Program-made: the position numbers and the translations under genes
The notes under the pieces: generated by a model
Databases searched by the model: none
Seen by the model: the letters and a program-made list of their open reading frames with translations, nothing else
What the model was told of the DNA's origin: nothing
Source of the DNA: an uncultured Oscillospiraceae bacterium
GTDB lineage: Bacteria > Bacillota > Clostridia > Oscillospirales > Oscillospiraceae
Length of the DNA: 64,000 bases
Assembly (NCBI GenBank): GCA_934659425.1
Contig: CAKUHU010000007.1
Coordinates: 1 to 64,000 of the forward strand
Reading direction: 5' to 3'
Shown: in pieces, positions 27,150-36,742 of the stretch
How positions within the stretch are numbered: position 1 is the stretch's first letter
Layout: each line of letters starts with the position of its first letter

Positions 27150-27602
27150 ATGAAGGGCAAACGGCAGCAGGAAATTTTAGAGATCGTTTCCGGCGGGGAG
27201 ATCGAGACGCAGGAGCAGCTTTTGGAGCATTTGAGAGACCGGGGGATCCACACCACCCAGGCCACGATCTCCCGGGACATCAAGCAGCTCCACCTGGTAA
27301 AGGAGCTGACCCCGTCGGGGATCTATAAATACGCGGTGTCCCAGCGAAAGGTGGCGCTCAACTTTGCTGGCCGTCTGCGGACGATTTTACGGGAGGGAGT
27401 CACCTCCTTTGATGTGGCCCAAAACATCGTGGTGCTCAAGACCATGCCCGGCCTTGCCCCGGCTGCCGGTGCAGCCATCGACGGAATGGAGCTGCCAGAC
27501 CTGGTAGGCTCTTTGGCGGGAGACGATACCGCCATTCTCATCATGCGTACCAATGAGGCGGCGGAGGAGTTCTGCGAGGAGATGCAGGAGATGCTCTCCT
27601 AA
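27150..27602 (+). CDS. argR: Arginine repressor ArgR
   Basis: Arginine-responsive transcription factor, hexameric in studied members. 150 residues. The N-terminal winged helix has QATISRDIKQLHLVKELTPSG; the C-terminal arginine-binding domain has the DGMELPDLVGSLAGDDTAI block with its conserved aspartates. It most likely acts on the palindromes upstream of argG in this window (61450-61558). It lies 3 bases after nadK. Confidence 0.95.
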   Translation: MKGKRQQEILEIVSGGEIETQEQLLEHLRDRGIHTTQATISRDIKQLHLVKELTPSGIYKYAVSQRKVALNFAGRLRTILREGVTSFDVAQNIVVLKTMPGLAPAAGAAIDGMELPDLVGSLAGDDTAILIMRTNEAAEEFCEEMQEMLS

Positions 27603-27650
27603 GAAAAGAGAGGCCCTGCTTCACCGGAAGAGACAAGGAGTGTGAGAAAG

Positions 27651-29342
27651 GTGCTCTCCATCCTTCATATTGAAAATATTGCGGTTATCCAATCGGCGGA
27701 TATATTCTTCGGCCCTGGCTTCAACGCCCTGACCGGAGAGACCGGTGCCGGCAAATCTATTGTGGTGGACGCCATGAGTGCCGTCACCGGGGAGCGGACC
27801 AGCCGGGAACTGATCCGGACCGGCGCCCGCTCAGCCCTGGTGTCGGGCACATTTGCTGCGGTCCGGGACCTGCCTTGGTTTGCGGAGAATGGCCTGGGGC
27901 CGGACGAAAATGGAGAGCTGCTGCTCCAGCGGGAGATCATGCCCGATGGCAAGAATCTCTGCCGGGTCAACGGTCGGCCTGTGACCGTGGCGCAGTTGAG
28001 GGCTTTGGGCCGGCAGCTGTTAAATATTCACGGCCAGCACGACGGGCAGCAGCTCTTGGATGAGAGTTGCCATCTGGAATATCTGGACCGCTTTGGCGGC
28101 ATGGAGAAGCCGCTGGCGGTCTATCGGGAGTCCTACGGGAGGCTCACAGAGCTGCAGAGGAAAATGATGTCCCTTCAGATGAATGAGGCAGAGAAAGCCC
28201 GGAAGGTGGATACCCTCCAATTTCAGATCGGGGAATTGGAGCGGGCGGGGCTGTCAGAGGGGGAGGAAGAGGAGCTCCTGGCCCGCCGGGACATCCTCCG
28301 TAACGCCGCTGATTTGGCCCAGGCCGCTCAGGGGGCCCACTATGCCTTGTCAGGGGATGACGATTCCGCCGGGGCAGTGGCCCTCCTGATGGAGGCGGAG
28401 CAGGCTTTGGAGCGGGTGGAAGGAGTGAGTCCTGAGCTGGACGCCCTGCGTCGGCAGCTTATCGAGTGCCGCTGCCAGGCCCAGGATGTGGCAGGGACCG
28501 CCCGCGATCTCCGGGGAAGTTTTGATTTTGAACCCGGCGAGCTGGATGAGATCGAGAGCAGGCTGGATCTGCTCTACCGGCTAAAGAAAAAGTACGGCGG
28601 CAGTGTGGAAGAGATGATGGCCTATTTGGAGCGATGCCGGAAGGAACTGGATGCGATTCAGTTTGCCGATGACACTCTCCTCCGGCTGGAGCAGGAGAGG
28701 GGAAAAGTGCTGCGGGAGGCGAAGGCCCTGGCGCAGGAGCTTTCAGCGGCGCGGAAGGCCGCCGGAGCATCGCTGGAAGAGCGCATCCAAACAGAGCTTG
28801 CCCAGTTGGATATGGCCAAAGTCCGCTTCCGGGTGGATTTTGCCCCGGCAGAGGGGGACAGCGGCTTGAATGCCGACGGCATGGACGCGGTGCGCTTTCT
28901 CATGTCGGCCAATGTGGGCGAGGATTTAAAGCCCATTCAGAAGATCGCGTCGGGGGGCGAGTTGGCCCGGATCATGCTGGCTCTGAAAAATGTGCTGGCG
29001 GAGAATGATGATATTTCCACGCTGGTTTTTGATGAGGTGGACACCGGAGTTTCCGGCCGGGCGGCCCAGAAGGTGGCGGAAAAGCTGGCTCAAGTGGCCC
29101 GCCATAAACAGGTCCTATGTGTCACCCACCTGCCCCAGATCGCCGCCATGGCTGATGTCCACTTCTCTGTGGAGAAGGGGGAGCGTGACGGCAGGACCTA
29201 TACAGCGGTGGAGTCCCTGGACCGTGCCCGCCGGCAGGCGGAGCTGGCCCGGCTGACCTCGGGGGACCAGGTGACTCAGGCGGCTTTGGACAGTGCTGGG
29301 GAGCTTTTAGACGGTGCGGAACGGTATAAGGAAAAGCTGTAA
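27651..29342 (+). CDS. recN: DNA repair protein RecN
   Basis: SMC-like ATPase acting early in double-strand-break repair. 563 residues. Walker A is ALTGETGAGKS (near 30-40), a long coiled-coil region spans the middle (about 150-370), and the C-terminal ATPase half has IASGGELARIMLALKNVL and VFDEVDTGVSG. GTG at 27651 (MLSILHIENIAVI) is preferred over the GTG at 27642 because AAGGAG lies 10 bases before the former and 1 base before the latter. Confidence 0.95.
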   Translation: MLSILHIENIAVIQSADIFFGPGFNALTGETGAGKSIVVDAMSAVTGERTSRELIRTGARSALVSGTFAAVRDLPWFAENGLGPDENGELLLQREIMPDGKNLCRVNGRPVTVAQLRALGRQLLNIHGQHDGQQLLDESCHLEYLDRFGGMEKPLAVYRESYGRLTELQRKMMSLQMNEAEKARKVDTLQFQIGELERAGLSEGEEEELLARRDILRNAADLAQAAQGAHYALSGDDDSAGAVALLMEAEQALERVEGVSPELDALRRQLIECRCQAQDVAGTARDLRGSFDFEPGELDEIESRLDLLYRLKKKYGGSVEEMMAYLERCRKELDAIQFADDTLLRLEQERGKVLREAKALAQELSAARKAAGASLEERIQTELAQLDMAKVRFRVDFAPAEGDSGLNADGMDAVRFLMSANVGEDLKPIQKIASGGELARIMLALKNVLAENDDISTLVFDEVDTGVSGRAAQKVAEKLAQVARHKQVLCVTHLPQIAAMADVHFSVEKGERDGRTYTAVESLDRARRQAELARLTSGDQVTQAALDSAGELLDGAERYKEKL

Positions 29343-29386
29343 ATTCACCGGGGAAAGTACATATACTGACGGAAGGAGGGAGTGCG

Positions 29387-30301
29387 ATGACAAACTGGGA
29401 TGATATGGAGCGAGAATTGAGAAGGATATGTCCCGGCCTGGAGCTGCGGCGGGAGGAGCCCATGTCCAAGCATACTTCTTTCCGGGTGGGCGGACCTGTG
29501 CGCCTGATGGCCCTTCCCCGAAAAAAGGGGGAGATCCAAGGGATCCTGAAAACGGCAAAGAGCATGGGGATTGTCCCCTTTTTCCTGGGCAACGGTACCA
29601 ACCTGCTGGTGGCCGATGCCGGATATGAGGGCTTTGTCGTCAAGCTGGCCGGAGATTTTAACCAGGTACAGGAGGCCGGCGGCAACCTGACAGCGGGGGC
29701 GGCAGTGCTCCTTTCCCGGCTGGCTAATGCTGCGCTGGAGAGGGGACTCACCGGGCTGGAATTTGCCCAGGGTATCCCCGGCAGCGTGGGAGGCGGAGTG
29801 AGTATGAACGCCGGGGCCTACGGCGGAGAGCTTGCCCAAGTGCTGGATTCGGTAACTGCGCTGGAACTGGATGGGACGAAGCGGGTGATCCCGGCCCGGG
29901 AGTGCGGCTTGGGCTACCGCCGGAGCATCTTTTCAGATGGGACGCGGCTGATCCTGTCGGCCAGCTTTGCCCTGACACCGGGGGACCGGGCGGCTATCAG
30001 CAGTCGGATGGCAGAGCTCGCCGCCCAGCGGAAAGCCAAGCAGCCCTTGGAATACCCCAGTGCGGGAAGCACCTTCAAGCGGCCGTCTGGCTATTTTGCC
30101 GCCGCCCTCATCGACCAATGCGGCTTGAAGGGGCTGACGGTGGGGGGCGCCCAAGTTTCGGAGAAGCATGCCGGGTTTGTCATCAACCGGGGAGGAGCCA
30201 CCTGCAGCGACATTCTGAAGGTGGTGGAACAGGTCAAAAAGCGGGTCTTGGACGCCACTGGCGTGGAGTTGGAGCTGGAAGTCAAGACCCTGGGAGGGTG
30301 A
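29387..30301 (+). CDS. murB: UDP-N-acetylenolpyruvoylglucosamine reductase
   Basis: FAD enzyme that reduces UDP-GlcNAc-enolpyruvate to UDP-MurNAc in peptidoglycan synthesis. 304 residues, short type II form. FAD-binding stretches are HTSFRVGGPVRLMALP and FFLGNGTNLLVAD; the catalytic Ser lies in EYPSAGSTFKRPSGYFA (GSTF) and the C-terminal Glu region is VELELEVKTLG. GGAGGG precedes the ATG. The order murB-rapZ-yvcK-whiA is the conserved Firmicutes cluster. Confidence 0.95.
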   Translation: MTNWDDMERELRRICPGLELRREEPMSKHTSFRVGGPVRLMALPRKKGEIQGILKTAKSMGIVPFFLGNGTNLLVADAGYEGFVVKLAGDFNQVQEAGGNLTAGAAVLLSRLANAALERGLTGLEFAQGIPGSVGGGVSMNAGAYGGELAQVLDSVTALELDGTKRVIPARECGLGYRRSIFSDGTRLILSASFALTPGDRAAISSRMAELAAQRKAKQPLEYPSAGSTFKRPSGYFAAALIDQCGLKGLTVGGAQVSEKHAGFVINRGGATCSDILKVVEQVKKRVLDATGVELELEVKTLGG

Positions 30302-30305
30302 ACAG

Positions 30306-31169
30306 ATGGAGTTTATTGTGATCTCGGGCCTTTCCGGGGCAGGAAAGAGCCAGGTGGCCTCTTTCTTGGAGGACATCGGATATTTTGTGGTGGACAATAT
30401 GCCGGCCTCCCTCATTCCCAAATTTGCCGAGCTGTGCATGGCGGGGCAGGCCAAATATGACCGGGCGGCGATCGTCAGCGATATCCGGGGCGGACAGACC
30501 TTTGACGAGTTGTTTTCCGCTCTTTCCGACCTGGGAGAGATGGGGTGTGCCTATAAGATTTTGTATGTAGAGGCCAGCCCGGAGACCATTATTAAGCGTT
30601 ACAAAGAGACCAGAAGGCTCCATCCCTTGACAAAAAACGGCCGTTCCCTGGATGAGGCTATCCACAGCGAACGGACGATCCTGGAGCCGGTGCGGGCCCG
30701 GGCGGAGTATATCATAGATACCACCAGCCTTTCCACGGCGAAGCTGAGGGGAGAGGTCCTGCGGCTTTTTGGCCCGGGCGGCCCTCAGAAAGCGATGAGT
30801 GTCAATGTGATTTCCTTTGGATTCAAATATGGCATCCCCATCGAGGCCGATCTGGTCTTTGACGTGCGCTTCCTGCCCAATCCCTTTTATGTCACCGAAC
30901 TGCGCCACCGGACAGGGATCGACAAGCAGGTGTTTGACTTTGTCTTCGGCAATCAGCAGAGCAAGGACTTTATGACCTATTTAGAACAGCTCATCGCCTT
31001 CCTGCTGCCCCAGTACTTAGAGGAAGGAAAGGCGGCGCTGGTCATTGCGATAGGCTGTACCGGCGGTCAGCATCGCTCGGTGGCAGTGACCCGGGCCTTA
31101 GCTGATTTCATCCGGCAGAAGGGATACGACGCCACGGAAAACCACCGGGATATGACGAGGGCGCAGTGA
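30306..31169 (+). CDS. rapZ: RNase adapter / nucleotide-binding protein RapZ (YvcJ)
   Basis: RapZ-family protein with an N-terminal P-loop (GLSGAGKSQVASFLEDIGY, residues 8-26) and a C-terminal domain carrying FGFKYGIPIEADLVFDVRFL and GCTGGQHRSVAV. 287 residues, the usual length. In Escherichia coli it controls amino-sugar synthesis through a small RNA; in Bacillus (YvcJ) it binds and hydrolyses nucleotides, and its role is less clear. It is followed without a gap by yvcK. Confidence 0.94.
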   Translation: MEFIVISGLSGAGKSQVASFLEDIGYFVVDNMPASLIPKFAELCMAGQAKYDRAAIVSDIRGGQTFDELFSALSDLGEMGCAYKILYVEASPETIIKRYKETRRLHPLTKNGRSLDEAIHSERTILEPVRARAEYIIDTTSLSTAKLRGEVLRLFGPGGPQKAMSVNVISFGFKYGIPIEADLVFDVRFLPNPFYVTELRHRTGIDKQVFDFVFGNQQSKDFMTYLEQLIAFLLPQYLEEGKAALVIAIGCTGGQHRSVAVTRALADFIRQKGYDATENHRDMTRAQ

Positions 31170-32176
31170 TGGAGCAGAAGGCAAATCGCCGATGGGAGCA
31201 CGGCCCCAAGGTGGTGGCCATCGGCGGGGGTAACGGTCTTTCCACCATGCTCCGGGGCCTCAAGCAGCACACCAAAAACCTGACGGGGATCGTCACCGTG
31301 GCGGATGACGGAGGAGGCTCCGGCATACTCCGGGTGGACCTGGGCATGCCGCCGCCGGGGGACATACGCAACTGTATGCAGGCCCTTGCCAATACCGAGC
31401 CGCTGATGGAGCAGCTTTTGGGCTACCGCTTCACAGAGGGGAGCTTGGCAGGACAGGCTTTTGGAAACCTGCTGCTGGCCGCGCTCAATGGGATCTCCGG
31501 CTCCTTTGATGAGGCGGTGGCTAAAATGAGCCAGGTCTTGGCTATCACGGGACAGATTTTGCCTGTCACCAATGCCAATGTGTCCTTAGAGGCTACCTTT
31601 GAAAATGGGGCGGCCGTCGTGGGCGAGTCCAAGATCGCCGCATTCAAAAAAGCCCAGGACTGCCGTATCCGGAGGGTACGGCTCCTTCCGGAGCACCCAG
31701 CGGCGCTTCCTGCCGCATTGGAGGCGATCCGGGAGGCAAATCTCATCTTGCTGGGGCCAGGCAGCCTGTATACCAGCATTATCCCCAATCTTCTGGTGGA
31801 TGGGGTGGCACAGGCCATCCAGGAGAGCGGCGCTTTGTGCGTATACATCAGCAATATCATGACCCAGGATGGGGAGACGGAGGGGATGACACTGTTTGAC
31901 CATGTATCTGCCCTCCTGGGACATTCGGTCCCTGGTCTCATTGACCTGTGTCTGGCCAACTCCGCCCCTGTGGCGAGCGAGCTTTTGGAGCGCTATCGGG
32001 AGGAGGGGGCGGGTCCCATTCAGGTGGACCGGAAAAAGGTCGAGGACCTCGGGGTGGAAGTGGTGGAGCGGCCCATGATCTCGGGCGCGTCCCGCTATGC
32101 CCGCCATTCTCCGGACTGCCTTGCGCAGACCGTGATGGACCTCTATGAGGAGCGGGCACACACCAAGATTTTTTAG
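31169..32176 (+). CDS. yvcK: Gluconeogenesis/cell-shape factor YvcK (YvcK/CofD-like)
   Basis: CofD-like UDP-sugar-binding protein needed for cell shape and growth on gluconeogenic carbon sources in Bacillus. 335 residues. The N-terminal GGGNGLSTMLRGLKQH is the nucleotide-binding loop; VTVADDGGGSGILR and LLGPGSLYTSIIPNLLVDG are diagnostic. Either the GTG at 31166 or the ATG at 31169 could start it; both overlap the rapZ stop. Confidence 0.93.
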   Translation: MEQKANRRWEHGPKVVAIGGGNGLSTMLRGLKQHTKNLTGIVTVADDGGGSGILRVDLGMPPPGDIRNCMQALANTEPLMEQLLGYRFTEGSLAGQAFGNLLLAALNGISGSFDEAVAKMSQVLAITGQILPVTNANVSLEATFENGAAVVGESKIAAFKKAQDCRIRRVRLLPEHPAALPAALEAIREANLILLGPGSLYTSIIPNLLVDGVAQAIQESGALCVYISNIMTQDGETEGMTLFDHVSALLGHSVPGLIDLCLANSAPVASELLERYREEGAGPIQVDRKKVEDLGVEVVERPMISGASRYARHSPDCLAQTVMDLYEERAHTKIF

Positions 32177-32200
32177 GGAAAGAGAGAGGGGAAAAGCCGG

Positions 32201-33094
32201 ATGTCTTTTTCCAGCAAAACCAAGAGGGAGCTCTGCAGTGCCCTCCCCGCCCGCCGCTGCTGTGCCCAGGCGGAGTGCTATGGCATCCTTCTCTACGCCA
32301 ACCGTTTTGATAAGAGGGAGGCTCGGATTGTCACAGAGTCGGAGGACTTTGCCGCCCGGCTTCCCGCTCTTTTCAAAAAAGCCTTTCACATTGCATTTGA
32401 CCGCTTGCCGGAGCCAGGACCTGGTAAGCGAGTCTTTTCCATTACCCAGCCGGACAAGCTCTCCTCCCTGTCCGCCGCCTTTGGATACGATCCGGCAGAG
32501 ACGGTGGCCCACCATATCAACTTCGGCGTACTGGAGGAAGAACACTGCCGCATTGCCTTTTTCCGGGGCGCTTTTCTGGCGGGGGGATCGGTCACAGATC
32601 CGGCCAAGGGCTATCACCTGGAGCTGGACACCTTCCACATGTCGGTGAACCGGGAACTTTCGACCCTCCTGCGGGAGGCGGGGTTTGCCCCCAAATCTGC
32701 CGCCCGGGGGGCCAACCACATGTCCTATTTTAAACAGAGCGAGGCCATTGCAGATTTTCTCACCGCCATCGGCGCTCCCTTGGCGGCCATGGAGTTGATG
32801 AACGCAAAGGCGGAGAAGGATATCCGGGGCGGGGTTAACCGACGGGTGAACTGCGATGCGGCCAACCTGGACAAGGCGGTGGATGCGGCCCAGGCCCAGT
32901 TGGAGGCCATCCGGAGACTGCAGGAGCGGATGGCCCTGGATGCGCTTCCCACGAAATTAGCGGAGGCGGCCAGGTTGAGGCTGGAGCACCCGGATCTGAC
33001 GCTGGGCGAGTTGGCCGCCCTGTGTCAGCCGCCCATTACCAAATCATCTTTGAGCCATAGACTGAAAAAATTAGCGGAATTGTCGGAAAAGTGA
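32201..33094 (+). CDS. whiA: Sporulation/division regulator WhiA
   Basis: DNA-binding protein combining a LAGLIDADG-like fold with a C-terminal helix-turn-helix. 297 residues. Recognised blocks are FSSKTKRELC at the start, RGAFLAGGSVTDPAKGYHLE, RGANHMSYFKQSEAIADFL, NRRVNCDAANLDKA and the C-terminal LTLGELAALCQPPITKSSLS with HRLKKL. In Bacillus it affects cell division and chromosome segregation. It ends the murB-rapZ-yvcK-whiA cluster. Confidence 0.95.
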   Translation: MSFSSKTKRELCSALPARRCCAQAECYGILLYANRFDKREARIVTESEDFAARLPALFKKAFHIAFDRLPEPGPGKRVFSITQPDKLSSLSAAFGYDPAETVAHHINFGVLEEEHCRIAFFRGAFLAGGSVTDPAKGYHLELDTFHMSVNRELSTLLREAGFAPKSAARGANHMSYFKQSEAIADFLTAIGAPLAAMELMNAKAEKDIRGGVNRRVNCDAANLDKAVDAAQAQLEAIRRLQERMALDALPTKLAEAARLRLEHPDLTLGELAALCQPPITKSSLSHRLKKLAELSEK

Positions 33095-33212
33095 GAAGAG
33101 AGCAGGCGAAAGGCGGCGCATATGAGGAGAGTTTGCCGCGGCACATTTTTTGATGCAGATAGAAAAAATGCGGCTTATCCGATTAAGAAAAGAGCAAAAG
33201 GAGGTCCCACCG

Positions 33213-36200
33213 ATGTCCTTCGTTCATCTTCATAATCACACAGAATATTCCCTGCTGGACGGCGCCTGCCGCATCACCAAATTGGTGAAGCGGGTGAAGG
33301 AACTGGGACAGAACGCGGTGGCGATCACAGATCACGGCAATATGTACGGCGTGATCGATTTCTATAAGGCCTGTAAGGCGGAGGGAATCAAGCCCATCAT
33401 CGGCTGTGAGGTCTATGTGGCCCCGCGGACCCGGTTTGACCGCATCCATGAGTTGGACAGCTCCGCCCGGCACCTGATCCTCCTGTGCAAAAATGAGGAG
33501 GGATACCGGAACCTGTCCCATATGGTGAGTCAATCTTACACCGAGGGGTTCTATATCAAGCCCCGCATCGACATGGATCTCCTCCATCAGCGCGCAGGAG
33601 GCCTCATCTGTCTGTCTGCCTGCCTGGCGGGGGAGATGGCGCGGCGCCTGCGCAATGGCGACTATGAAGGGGCCAAGGTCCATGCGCTGGAGATGGATGC
33701 CATCTTTGGCCGGGGGAACTATTATTTGGAACTGCAGGACCACAGCCTGGAGGAAGACCCCACTGTGATCGCGGGGCTGGTCCGCATCCATGAGGAGACG
33801 GGGATCCCCCTGGTCTGTACCAATGATGCCCACTATCTGGCCAAGGAAGATGCCCGCAGCCAGGATATCCTGATGTGCATCCAGACAGGCAAGACGGAGG
33901 ATAATCCGGATCGGATGCACTTTGAGACGGAGGAGTTCTACATCAAGAGTGAAGAGGAGATGGCCGCCCTTTTCTCAAAATACCCCGGCGCCATGGAGAA
34001 TACCCAAAAGATCGCGGACATGTGCCAAGTGGAGTTTGAGTTTGGAAAATACCATCTGCCTGAATTCCACCTCCCCGAGGGGGAGAGCGATGGGGACGCC
34101 TACTTTGAAAAACTGTGCCGGCAGGGCTTTGCGTGGCGCTATCCCGATGCCCCCGAGGGCTATCAGGAACAGCTGGAATATGAGATGGGCGTCATCCGGA
34201 GTATGGGATTTGTAGACTACTTTCTTATCGTGTCGGATTTTATCGGGTATGCCAAGGCCCACGGTATCCCGGTGGGGCCGGGGCGGGGGTCCGCGGCAGG
34301 CTCTATGGTGGCCTACTGCATGAACATCACCGATGTGGATCCCATGAAATACGGCCTCTTCTTTGAACGGTTTTTGAACCCAGAGCGGGTCACCATGCCG
34401 GATATCGATGTGGATTTCTGCATCCGCCGCCGGGGAGAGATCATTGAATACGTCCAGAGGAAATATGGCGCCGACCATGTGGCCCAGATCGTCACCTTTG
34501 GAACCATGGCCGCCCGGGCGGCCATCCGGGATGTGGGCCGGGTACTCAATATGCCCTATGACCAGGTGGATCAGGTGGCCAAGCAGGTGCCATCCACCCT
34601 GCACATCACATTGGAGGAGGCGCTGAAACTTTCCAAACCTCTTCGGGACATATATGACTCAGATGAGCAGATCAAACTTCTCATTGACACGGCCCGGGCC
34701 ATCGAGGGGATGCCCCGTCACGCGTCCACCCATGCTGCCGGAGTGGTCATTACCCGCCTGCCAGTGGCGGATTATGTGCCGCTGGCCAAAAACGATGAGT
34801 CGGTGGTGACCCAGTTCCAAATGACTACCTTAGAGGAGTTGGGACTGCTCAAAATGGACTTTTTGGGGCTTCGGAACTTGACCGTGCTGGCAGATGCGGT
34901 GAAGCTGGTGGAGAAGGTGAGGCCCAATTTTACCCTGGCCGATATACCGGAGGGAGACCCGGAGGTCTATAAGATGCTCTCTGACGGACACACCTCAGGT
35001 GTGTTCCAAATGGAATCGACGGGGATGACAGGCGTGTGCGTGAGCCTGAAGCCGAAGGACATCGAGGACATCTGTGCCATCATTGCCCTCTATCGTCCCG
35101 GCCCCATGGACTCCATTCCCCGGTTTATCGCCTGTAAGCAGGAGCCTTCCCTCATCCGGTATAAGCATCCCTCCTTAGAGCCCATATTGTCGGTGACCTA
35201 TGGCTGCATCGTCTATCAAGAGCAGGTCATCGAAATTTTCCGCCGGCTGGCCGGCTATTCCTTGGGGCAGGCGGATATGATCCGGCGGGCCATGAGCAAG
35301 AAGAAGGCCAAGGACGTGGAGCGGGAGCGGGGCGCCTTCCTCCACGGCGATCCTGAGCGGAATATCATCGGCTGTGTCGCCAACGGGATACCAGAAGAAG
35401 TGGCACAGAGCATCTATGACGAGATCTACGATTTTGCCAACTACGCCTTCAATAAGGCCCACTCTCTGGCCTATGCCATTGTCGCTTACCAAACGGCCTG
35501 GTTTAAATGCCACTATACCAAAGAGTATATGGCGGCCCTTTTGACCTCCGTGCTGGATTACAGTGAAAAAGTGGCTGAGTATATTGGGGAGTGCAAGAAC
35601 TGCGGCATCCAACTGCTGCCGCCCGACGTGAACCAGTCGGGAGCCGACTTTACCGCAGTGGCGGAGGGGCTCCGGTTTGGCCTGGCGGCGGTCAAAGGCG
35701 TGGGCCGGGGGTTTGCCCTTCAGGTCATTGCCCAGAGGGAGGAGGGGGGGCCCTTTACCTCTCTGCCTGATTTTTGTCAGCGGATGTTTGGCAATGACTG
35801 CAATAAGCGGGTGGTGGAGAGCCTGATCAAATGCGGGGCGTTTGACAGCTTGGGAGCCCGCCGCTCTCAGCTTTTGGCAGTGGCCGAGAGAGTCATGGAT
35901 ATCATTGCCAAAAGTCGAAAAAATATGGTGGAAGGACAGTATGACCTCTTTGGCGGCTGCGGGGACAGCTTTGGTGCAGCCCCTGAGGTGCCCTTGCCCG
36001 ATGTGCCGGAATTTTCCCGGCAGGAGCGGATGAAAATGGAGAAGGAGACCACGGGCCTCTATCTCACGGGACATCCGATGGATGACTACCGGGAGGCGGT
36101 GAAACAGTACCGGGCCTCGCCCATGGGGGCGATCTTGTCAGATTTCAGCCGGGAAGAGGGGCCTCAGAGCTATCAAGACGGCCAGCGGATTACCTTGGCG

Positions 36201-36689
36201 GGGGTAGTGACCTCGGCCAAGACCAAGACAACGAAGAATAATACGCTGATGGCCTATGTGGGACTGGAGGATGACACGGGAGCGATGGAGCTTTTGGTGT
36301 TTTCCCGGGCGCTGGGCGAATGCGGCCCCTATCTGAAGGAGGGCATGGCCCTGTTGGTGGAGGGGCGGCTCTCCGTCCGGGATGAGAAGGCACCCCAACT
36401 TATGTGCGACAGGGCCAGGCCCCTGTCTGCTCCGGGGGCGGAGCTGGGTGGGGCTGCGCCCAATTCGGTCCAGGCGGCGGCTGGAAAGCTCTATGTCAAG
36501 ACCCCATCAGCCGGGGACAGCCGAATGCGGAAAGCCCGACTGGTACTGAATATGTTTCCCGGCAATCAGCAGGTGGTCTTCTACTGCGCGGATACCCAAA
36601 AACGGCTGGGGGCATCCGGAGAGCTTCGACCGGCGCTGCTGGCTGAATTCCGGGAGATGTTTGGAGAAGAAAATGTGGTGGTAAAGTAG
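33213..36689 (+). CDS. dnaE: DNA polymerase III subunit alpha (DnaE)
   Basis: Replicative polymerase of the DnaE type, 1158 residues. The PHP domain opens with FVHLHNHTEYSLLDG and ITDHGNMYGVIDFY. The palm domain carries GPGRGSAAGSMVAY and the catalytic PDIDVDFCIRRR; the thumb/finger region has STHAAGVVIT and QEQVIEIFRR, followed by a helix-hairpin-helix region and an OB fold (ITLAGVVTSAKTKTTKNN). The ATG at 33213 has AAAGGAGG 8 bases upstream; an upstream in-frame extension is not supported. Firmicutes usually also have PolC, which is not in this window. Confidence 0.96.
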   Translation: MSFVHLHNHTEYSLLDGACRITKLVKRVKELGQNAVAITDHGNMYGVIDFYKACKAEGIKPIIGCEVYVAPRTRFDRIHELDSSARHLILLCKNEEGYRNLSHMVSQSYTEGFYIKPRIDMDLLHQRAGGLICLSACLAGEMARRLRNGDYEGAKVHALEMDAIFGRGNYYLELQDHSLEEDPTVIAGLVRIHEETGIPLVCTNDAHYLAKEDARSQDILMCIQTGKTEDNPDRMHFETEEFYIKSEEEMAALFSKYPGAMENTQKIADMCQVEFEFGKYHLPEFHLPEGESDGDAYFEKLCRQGFAWRYPDAPEGYQEQLEYEMGVIRSMGFVDYFLIVSDFIGYAKAHGIPVGPGRGSAAGSMVAYCMNITDVDPMKYGLFFERFLNPERVTMPDIDVDFCIRRRGEIIEYVQRKYGADHVAQIVTFGTMAARAAIRDVGRVLNMPYDQVDQVAKQVPSTLHITLEEALKLSKPLRDIYDSDEQIKLLIDTARAIEGMPRHASTHAAGVVITRLPVADYVPLAKNDESVVTQFQMTTLEELGLLKMDFLGLRNLTVLADAVKLVEKVRPNFTLADIPEGDPEVYKMLSDGHTSGVFQMESTGMTGVCVSLKPKDIEDICAIIALYRPGPMDSIPRFIACKQEPSLIRYKHPSLEPILSVTYGCIVYQEQVIEIFRRLAGYSLGQADMIRRAMSKKKAKDVERERGAFLHGDPERNIIGCVANGIPEEVAQSIYDEIYDFANYAFNKAHSLAYAIVAYQTAWFKCHYTKEYMAALLTSVLDYSEKVAEYIGECKNCGIQLLPPDVNQSGADFTAVAEGLRFGLAAVKGVGRGFALQVIAQREEGGPFTSLPDFCQRMFGNDCNKRVVESLIKCGAFDSLGARRSQLLAVAERVMDIIAKSRKNMVEGQYDLFGGCGDSFGAAPEVPLPDVPEFSRQERMKMEKETTGLYLTGHPMDDYREAVKQYRASPMGAILSDFSREEGPQSYQDGQRITLAGVVTSAKTKTTKNNTLMAYVGLEDDTGAMELLVFSRALGECGPYLKEGMALLVEGRLSVRDEKAPQLMCDRARPLSAPGAELGGAAPNSVQAAAGKLYVKTPSAGDSRMRKARLVLNMFPGNQQVVFYCADTQKRLGASGELRPALLAEFREMFGEENVVVK

Positions 36690-36742
36690 CAGGGAGCGTC
36701 TGGCCCGGCACAGAAGAGAGATCATAGGAGAGGGGGAGCGCC